Shown here piece by piece: positions 57,633 through 64,000 of a DNA stretch of 64,000 bases (the first letter of the stretch is position 1; every line of letters starts with the position of its first letter). The notes under the pieces were generated by a model. It saw only the letters and a program-made list of their open reading frames with translations. It had not been told where the DNA came from and made no database searches. Origin of the DNA: Zelopaecilomyces penicillatus (lineage: Eukaryota > Ascomycota > Sordariomycetes > Hypocreales > Pseudodiploosporaceae); NCBI GenBank assembly GCA_005765155.1, contig VCCP01000005.1:1302001-1366000 (forward strand), in the 5' to 3' direction. Both the position numbers and the translations under genes were made by a program.

Positions 57633-60092
57633 TTAAATGATATTGGCAATGCTTAGCCTGTCCCTGCCCGCCGGGCTTGCTGTAGATCTAGTTTCGCCAA
57701 ACTTGGGCACTTCTGATGCGAATCGGGATGCCTCGGAGGGCCTCTGCATGCCCGTAACTGTAGTGGACGGTGATTCGCTTTTCACTTGCGGTGGAGGAAG
57801 TGATGACCATGCGGCTGTCGTGTTGGATGTTCCTAGCCCTCTGATCAATGATTCTAACCGCATCCACCCACCCCATTCCCTGCGTTCATCCTCGCTCAAG
57901 CCAGTACGCATCTCGGAACTGAACAGTGCATTCCCGGTGCCGCCAGCCTGAACCGGGATCGAAGATGTCGGTTTCGGAGGCTGATATTCATGTTCCTCAG
58001 TATCCCCCCATAGCCAGGACCTATCGGGCGAAGCATGAAGGTCGGCAGAGACATATACAAGCAGCTCCTCGTCTCGGGCTAATGACACCAAAAGAGTAGA
58101 TTGGTCCACTGGGGAGTGTGGGGTACTGAAAGACAATGGCGTCGCTGTTCGGGCAAGACGATTTGCGTATTCGGCGCGCTTTGACGCCAGTTTGGAAGTA
58201 AAAAATGCTAGATACCGACCGCTGGGGATGGCAACATCTCTGCGAGCATCTATTGCGGCAAGTGCTCTAATACAGGTCGTGGCATGATCCAAATATCCAG
58301 TCATCAACAAAAATAGCGTAGAACGAAAGAGGTGTGTTGCAAGTAGCGCGGTTGCTCCTTCGGAAGGCGAGTTTGTTCGACTAATTAAAGAAGCTGTCTC
58401 GATGGCAATGTGCGTGCAACTTTCAATAGACGCAAGTCGAGTCTCGGTATCGCTGGTTGGGGCAAGATTGTGCCGATGAAGGAGTAAGCGGGCGTGGAAG
58501 AGGTAGGTCAAAGGTGCAAGGAAGTGAGGCGCCAAAGCCACCGTACTCGATGGGTCACAGGCTGGCGGAAATGTGCTTAAGCACTTTTTGAAATGGCCAT
58601 CGAAAGTTGCCAGTTGTGCTGAAGATATAACTGCAGACTCCATGGCTTTCATTACCGCCGTGTACGACCGCACCACATGAATCACCGCCAAAAGGGAATG
58701 CGTCAAAGGCTCAGCACCGTTCGGGACACGCATGCCATCATCGTGAATATAGTGGTCGTCCACGGCGGCTGGCAAAGAGATGCTGCAATCCGAGTCTCCA
58801 ATGAGAAATGGATGCCCATGCTCTGTCGCCAGCATTCTATCCAGAACATATATTGTCCACCAAGTACGCCGGCGCATTTCCCCTTCAATAACAGGCCACG
58901 AGTCTGATTCGGAATAAAGCCCCAAATCTTGACCAACACGAACGGCAGTACCAAGCCAACTCCATGCAGCGGATTTCAGATTCATCTCATTGAGACAGAT
59001 CGTAATGAGGGTGAGGGAGCGTGCGTTGTCAAGATTATGACAATTATTCCAAGGATCCATCACCTTTCGCGCCGATTCCAGTAGTTCCGCTGGCCGGTAA
59101 AATGTCGTGGTCGATGGGGCCTCTGATGTAAACAAGCTACCAGCTGCCAAAACGGCAAAAAACATCGACATAAAACCAGGCGGTGCGCGGGGAGGGTTTG
59201 ATCTGTACATATCATCAACCATCCCTTTGAAGGTTGGCAGATGGAGAATGGGAAACATCGTATGCGCTGAGCTGTAATAGGTGTTAAGTAGCTGATCTGC
59301 GACGTGGCGAGGGGGTAGGTCCACTGTAGGCGCATCGAACAATATGGGACCAGGTTGGCGATATTGGGCAGGAAGTTTCCAAACGCCTTTGGAAAAGTTT
59401 TCCAAACTCGACCTGGCCTTGGCTAGCTCAGGTATATGAGCAGCTCGCCTTCGTTGCCTAGACTCGACTTCAATAGGCGGGAGAAGTAAGCAAGGTTGCT
59501 CTCGGGATTCCATTTCGATATCCATTGTTCCGTCCCTTTCGTGGATCATACGGCGCAAGTAACTGTTGTCTCGCTTGACCTTCTCAATCTGCTTCTCCAA
59601 ATCTTGAACCTGCTTTATAGACGACATCCTTCGATTCGTTTCCTTAGTAAACTGGCACTTCACATTACGGCTGGAGCATTCCGAACAGCTGGTGGTCTCC
59701 GTCGCATCGCACTTTACTTTCCTTTCTCGGCAAGCATCGCAACTGGGGTCTTTTCTCCTCTGGCGATATGCTCGCTTCTGCCCCTGGGCACTCGAGGCGC
59801 CCCCAGGTCCTTGGCCGCTCATCAACGAATCGGTAGAACCAATGGATTCGCGACCCATGAGCGAGGATGCCATAGAGGTGTATGGCGGGAAGGCTTGATT
59901 GACCGGGGGCAGAGTAGGCATGCCGAGAGGTTGGGATGGATTTGGATGCGGTCTACTCGTCGCATTCAACATGCCTCCGAGATATCTCGACGGAGGCCGA
60001 GGTGATGTAGCGGATGAGACTGATGATGAATCAAAGGACCTTGTGGACGGGTTAGGGGATCGCGGGTACGTGCTGTGCGATGGCTCAGCCAT
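57633..60092 (-). CDS. Zn2Cys6 transcription factor with fungal_trans domain
   Basis: A single exon of 819 residues. The DNA-binding cluster is PSCDACRERKVKCDATETTS then CSECSSRNVKCQF (Cys118, 121, 128, 136, 139, 146), preceded by a basic stretch KRAYRQRRKD. A coiled coil for dimerisation follows (VQDLEKQIEKVKRDNSYLRR, about 161-183). The middle region has the fungal-specific transcription factor domain: ADQLLNTYYSSAHTMFPILH, WLGTAVRVGQDLGLYSE and GEMRRRTWWTIYVLDRMLA. The N-terminus is Ser/Pro-rich. I cannot assign a pathway; the layout is like regulators of sugar or lipid use, but there is no catabolic cluster beside it. The start has in-frame ATGs only downstream, so 60092 is well supported. 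Confidence 0.9.
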   Translation of the reverse strand: MAEPSHSTYPRSPNPSTRSFDSSSVSSATSPRPPSRYLGGMLNATSRPHPNPSQPLGMPTLPPVNQAFPPYTSMASSLMGRESIGSTDSLMSGQGPGGASSAQGQKRAYRQRRKDPSCDACRERKVKCDATETTSCSECSSRNVKCQFTKETNRRMSSIKQVQDLEKQIEKVKRDNSYLRRMIHERDGTMDIEMESREQPCLLLPPIEVESRQRRRAAHIPELAKARSSLENFSKGVWKLPAQYRQPGPILFDAPTVDLPPRHVADQLLNTYYSSAHTMFPILHLPTFKGMVDDMYRSNPPRAPPGFMSMFFAVLAAGSLFTSEAPSTTTFYRPAELLESARKVMDPWNNCHNLDNARSLTLITICLNEMNLKSAAWSWLGTAVRVGQDLGLYSESDSWPVIEGEMRRRTWWTIYVLDRMLATEHGHPFLIGDSDCSISLPAAVDDHYIHDDGMRVPNGAEPLTHSLLAVIHVVRSYTAVMKAMESAVISSAQLATFDGHFKKCLSTFPPACDPSSTVALAPHFLAPLTYLFHARLLLHRHNLAPTSDTETRLASIESCTHIAIETASLISRTNSPSEGATALLATHLFRSTLFLLMTGYLDHATTCIRALAAIDARRDVAIPSGRYLAFFTSKLASKRAEYANRLARTATPLSFSTPHSPVDQSTLLVSLARDEELLVYVSADLHASPDRSWLWGDTEEHEYQPPKPTSSIPVQAGGTGNALFSSEMRTGLSEDERREWGGWMRLESLIRGLGTSNTTAAWSSLPPPQVKSESPSTTVTGMQRPSEASRFASEVPKFGETRSTASPAGRDRLSIANII

Positions 60093-63000
60093 GGCTCATA
60101 AGAAGATCAAAGGACCATGCAGCCAGCCAGTGCGTAAGAATGCGGAAACAACTGTTTGGCTCAACTAAGGGATATTGCTCGCTCGATAGTTAATCCAATT
60201 TCTCCTTGGTGAGCTTCCTGTTTGTGAAGTTGGGATGAATCCAGATGGGATCAAGATAATGCGGAACTTTGTTTGGCGGATGTAATTATGCTGTAAATAA
60301 AGCTCAATGTCGAATCCTCGGACTGAAGGTACCTGCAGATAGAAGCTTGAGCGAAGTGCCAGGATTCTCTCACCTGCGCTGCGACAAAGCTGTGCAACGC
60401 AGTCCCGTCGTGTTTCGTGATATAGCCCCGGCGGTTTACACGTTTGTTCAACCTCGGTCAGAGCCCTCTATTGGACCAGTCTCGGATTATTACAACAAGG
60501 GAAAACAGGCGTGCTTTGTGGTGCTGCCGTCGTCACAATAGCAAACTGGCAACTGTTATCATTTGCCGCGACTACCAAGACGGCCTGACGGCTTCAGGAC
60601 TCCAAGCGAAATGAAGAGGAGTAGAGGTGGAATCAGTCAAGGATAATCCGTCGCAAAGCATATAAGTTGGCGATGAATGCTCATGAAGATAGTGAGGCGA
60701 GGCTGAGGCGCTGCACTGCTGGTTTGTTTGTAGCCACTCACTACCAAAGATCCGTGAAGCCCCAGCGATGGCAATAGAACAACAAAGGGCTCATGTAAAG
60801 GGCTGTCGGGAAAGGGCCAGGGAAGGGAAAATGAAAGGAGCGGTCTCTTGGAGAAGAGGAGGCGTCAAGGTGTAGGTATATCGCCTGGCGTCACCCAGCG
60901 GGTTACAGCAGCTGCTCCCGTATCAGTGGGTGCTTGGCTTGGTGGCAATCTGCTGGGGCTCTGCGTATTATTAAAGCACTTATGGCGGTATATCTGGCAC
61001 GGCCACGGCTACCGCGAGGTACACCCTTCGAAAAATGGCCGGACCAGGGCTGTTAAGATCAGCCAAAGCCGCTAATGTGTTTCGAGCACAGCTGGGCTGC
61101 TAGAGTATGACATTGCCATCAGGGGACGGCATCGCCCCCTGTCACGCTCAATCGGGCCTGTTGCCGGCTCTCTCGAGTCAGATGTCGTGCCGCGAACCAC
61201 TTGAGGTTGAGGTGACTCCTGAGATTATCTCTGGTTTAAATTTGCTGCTGGGTATCAATCCTAGAGCTACGCCGTGAGTGGTAATATTTTCATAGAGTCG
61301 CAGTGCTAAATGTCGCTCGGGAGAGCTGGGCGACCTGGAACACATTTTGGTAAGCTGCGTGGCATAGCTTGATGATTACGATTGTGCTACTTCTTTGCTC
61401 AGCACATGGAATGGGAAGTAGAAGGACGGCCGTCCACTACCTGAGCCAAACCCTGGTTGATCACCCTCAGCAAATGTGCATGGCTACCACAACCGGGGGC
61501 TTAACATGCCCAGGCGTTCGGTATCAGAGGCACCCTGGCTCTCACGAGAGTGGAAGAATCTGCGACACCCAGCACTGTACACACAAGCAGCACTCACTGT
61601 ACAGTGGCTCTCTCAAGCGATCCTGCCAAGCGTTGCTCGGCATGTGGCTCCTGCTGGGGCAGGCAACCTCTATTTCGGGACATGATGTGCACTGAGCGGA
61701 CGGGGGACAGTAAGGTTTTTAGCCAGTGCGCAGCAGGTATTCCTGTGATGCCGACTGGCCCTTTCAGCCCCGCCAAAAGAGGGGGGGAAGCTGTGTGGCT
61801 ATCCCTGATCACTTTCTCAATGCTGGCTGCGCAGCCACAAGCAAGAGATCGGAGAATTCGAGTGCTGGCATGATAACTATTACAGTTTACCTAACTGTAC
61901 AAGTTGGGTTACAAGGAACTGCTGAAGCTGTCAACGCCTACGCGACGCCCGATACCCAAGCTGATGCTGATCTGGCGTAGAGGGCTGTCATGGTAAGCGG
62001 ACAGCCGCTGTACCTAAAGCCTTGTACGCAGTCGTCCGGGTTTTGCTGCGCCAGTATTGAGAACACAGAGATCAGCATTGCTCAAGGAAACATGTATTGC
62101 GACCTTCAATAAAGACCAGTAGGTTGAAGAAAGTGTGGAAGACATGTGGCTCGTGGCGCAATGTCCTTTGAATCTCATGCGCCGTCATCCAAGTGCCAGT
62201 GCCATCCTTCAGACCAAAATGGGCAGGGCAAGACAACTGCGTCTTCAGTTCTCCGCAAATGCAACGGCCTCTACCCGCTGGAGTGAGTTAAACCCCGGTG
62301 TCTTGAGATTGGTGTGGGACATTTTGGCTCGCTGCTCGGCTAAATTGTTCCGCCTGCCTGCTCCAAAATATAAAATAATTCAATGCTCACAGACGCGTGG
62401 CGTCTGAAAGCATTTTCAATCATTAGTAGTGACCCGTCAGCGGTCCCAGCCATTCCTGGAACACTTGACCGATTTGAGGTCATCCTCCGAGCACAGAACT
62501 GGGGGTCAATTTGAGACCAATGCCCTTAGTGCATAGGGCAGCCCTGCATGTTACCGTTGGAAAAAAGGGTGGCAGCAGACGGAGGGCAGCTTGGGTAATG
62601 CGTGCCAAGCCCTGAAGCTTGTGTCTTCTGAAATGGTGGGATGTTCAGGGATGGCACCCTTCCGCGTGCGCGCCAATGGCGCGGCAGTATCCGTAATGGT
62701 GGCCGAGTGGTGACGAATCCCTCCATTCTCATGACTGGGGTGGACATTTCGGTTTGGAGCCGAGCGAGCCGCCAAAAGCCAACGCCATGTGCCATATCTC
62801 TGTGTGCGTGCAGAGCATTTTGATATACGCATTGGCGAGCTGGGCCCATTGGCTTTCGGGGGAGGAAATACATGAAGATAAACACACATACTACGTAGCT
62901 GCTTCACGAAATTCATATTGAACTGGACATCCAAATCAGGTGAACTAGTTGATGAGATAGCTCAGCGAGAAGAGTGTATCCGAAGGCAAACAAGTGAACC

Positions 63001-64000
63001 CCATGCGGGATGTTTGCGTCTGGCAAGGGGCCCGGTCCGAAGCTGAGTGCCGGGCGGCGGAACTCGGGTCAAGCGCACATTTATGGATTCAAAGCTGGGG
63101 GACGAAGCTCTTGTGACACCCCTGGGACCCGTGGGTTAACATTGAACAGACCGCCAAGGTCATGATAAACTTGGAGCACTCCCTAGTTTTAATTGACCGC
63201 GCGGAAGACGCCGGGAACATAGTGTCTTAGCTCCAGGCTGTTTAACCGGTGTCGATGGCTAAAACAGAACCATTGGGACCACCCCACGCGGAGTTTGAGA
63301 ATGTTGTGGGTGCAAAAAGGAAAAGAAAGTGATTGGCAACGCAATTTACTGACGGGCTTTGTTCAGTAGCTCGCTCTGTATGGCTTGTTTGCGGGACGGG
63401 TTGGAAAAGGGGGCGTTTGGAACCGATGAATCTTCAAGGGGGTAGAAATATCCTCAGGTCGACGACGTGGCTTCGAGAAGGCGGCAAGGCGGTAAAGCGG
63501 GAGTCTGAGCCAGAAAACCGGAGCGCGTGCGAAATCCGATGCCTCAAACAAGCTCTGCGAGACGCGCAATCAGGCAAACAGACTCGGGCCTTGAGTCCGG
63601 GGTCCAGCGATATGCAGCATAAGTGCCAGCAAATGCGAGCATCTCAAAGCCGGTCCATCTCGCATGTCCGAGGGGGTTGTTGCAATGGATGGTTCCCACA
63701 AAAGATAGAGTCGAACCCTTGATACAGCGCCGTCGTAGCTGGCTTCCTTTCGTGACATGGAGCCAAGCACTAAAAGGCTTGGCCTAGGGGGCCATGCCAC
63801 AAAGCGCTCGGGTGTGTGACTGGAGAGGCGGTTGGTCGGATGGACGGATGAAAGGGCGCCCACACCTTGGAAGCCACAACCGGCAATCAAAAAGGCGCCG
63901 AAGCTAAGAAATATGAGACCTGACATGAGTTAAGTGTGAAGTGGTCGGATAGAGTGCTCCGTACCTTCGCACGGCCGTCCGTTATCCTCAGTACGAAGCA
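60093..64000. other. 3.9 kb with no supported gene
   Basis: The left end holds the promoter of the Zn2Cys6 gene. Frames of 60-130 codons occur on both strands (60848-61075, 61369-61695, 62135-62407, 62526-62885, 63333-63722, 63570-63926), but none shows a family motif or intron pattern I trust. The base composition is mixed, not AT-rich like a RIP-mutated repeat. It may be a long upstream region of a regulatory gene beyond the window, or hold non-coding RNA. Confidence 0.5.

Noticed and set aside
63570..63926. 118-codon minus-strand frame starting with a hydrophobic stretch
   Set aside because: It begins like a signal peptide, but the rest has no pattern, and overlapping frames on the other strand are equally open.
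1..64000. CRISPR array, provirus, intact transposon or secondary-metabolite cluster
   Set aside because: I saw no regularly spaced repeats, transposase, reverse transcriptase, polyketide synthase or peptide synthetase motifs.

Overview
This window is nuclear DNA of a filamentous ascomycete (Pezizomycotina, most likely Sordariomycetes and perhaps Hypocreales). The evidence is the many short GT-AG introns (mostly 42-150 nt), the DASH kinetochore subunit, a HET-domain gene, two Zn2Cys6 regulators including an AcuK-type activator, a molybdenum xanthine dehydrogenase, and pyrimidine-rich leaders. Assignment to order is inference. I rebuilt the gene models by hand from reading frames, splice consensus and family motifs. 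Seventeen protein genes and one tRNA are supported. Where a model has several exons, the coding lengths sum to whole codons.

Layout. 0-10 kb: a type-B carboxylesterase cut by the window edge (-), an unrecognised basic coiled-coil protein (-), DASH subunit DAD2 (-) head-to-head with shugoshin (+), then retromer VPS29 (-) head-to-head with ribosome-biogenesis factor RRP12 (+, 10.5-14.3 kb). 14.9-17.7 kb: a DUF2293 protein (-) with two SUMO-interaction-like motifs. After a 3.4 kb spacer comes a bZIP activator (+, 21.1-22.9 kb), convergent with a HET-domain incompatibility-type gene (-, 23.4-26.2 kb). A membrane-anchored histidine-phosphatase-like protein (-) follows at 26.7-28.6 kb. 28.6-32.5 kb is a protein-gene desert holding one tRNA-Gln(CTG).

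32.5-60 kb is mostly + strand: a KDM4-type JmjN/JmjC/ePHD histone demethylase, an atypical protein kinase, a kynurenine-type aminotransferase, xanthine dehydrogenase, a TetX-like FAD monooxygenase ending in a 19-G run, the AcuK gluconeogenesis activator (7 exons, two of 23 and 18 nt), and SPO22/ZIP4 of meiotic recombination. Convergent with ZIP4 is a Zn2Cys6/fungal_trans regulator (-). The last 3.9 kb holds no gene I can support.

Most of this is conserved housekeeping and regulatory content; it is not a secondary-metabolite cluster or a mobile island. Themes that recur are chromosome segregation and meiosis (DAD2, SGO1, ZIP4), chromatin and transcription (KDM4-like, bZIP, AcuK, Zn2Cys6), and nitrogen/carbon catabolism (XDH, aminotransferase, AcuK). 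The points most worth a second look are the DAD2/SGO1 divergent pair, the in-frame intron encoding a membrane-like segment, the altered catalytic motifs of the kinase and the phosphatase-like protein, the SUMO-interaction motifs, the AcuK micro-exons, and the bZIP/HET neighbours.
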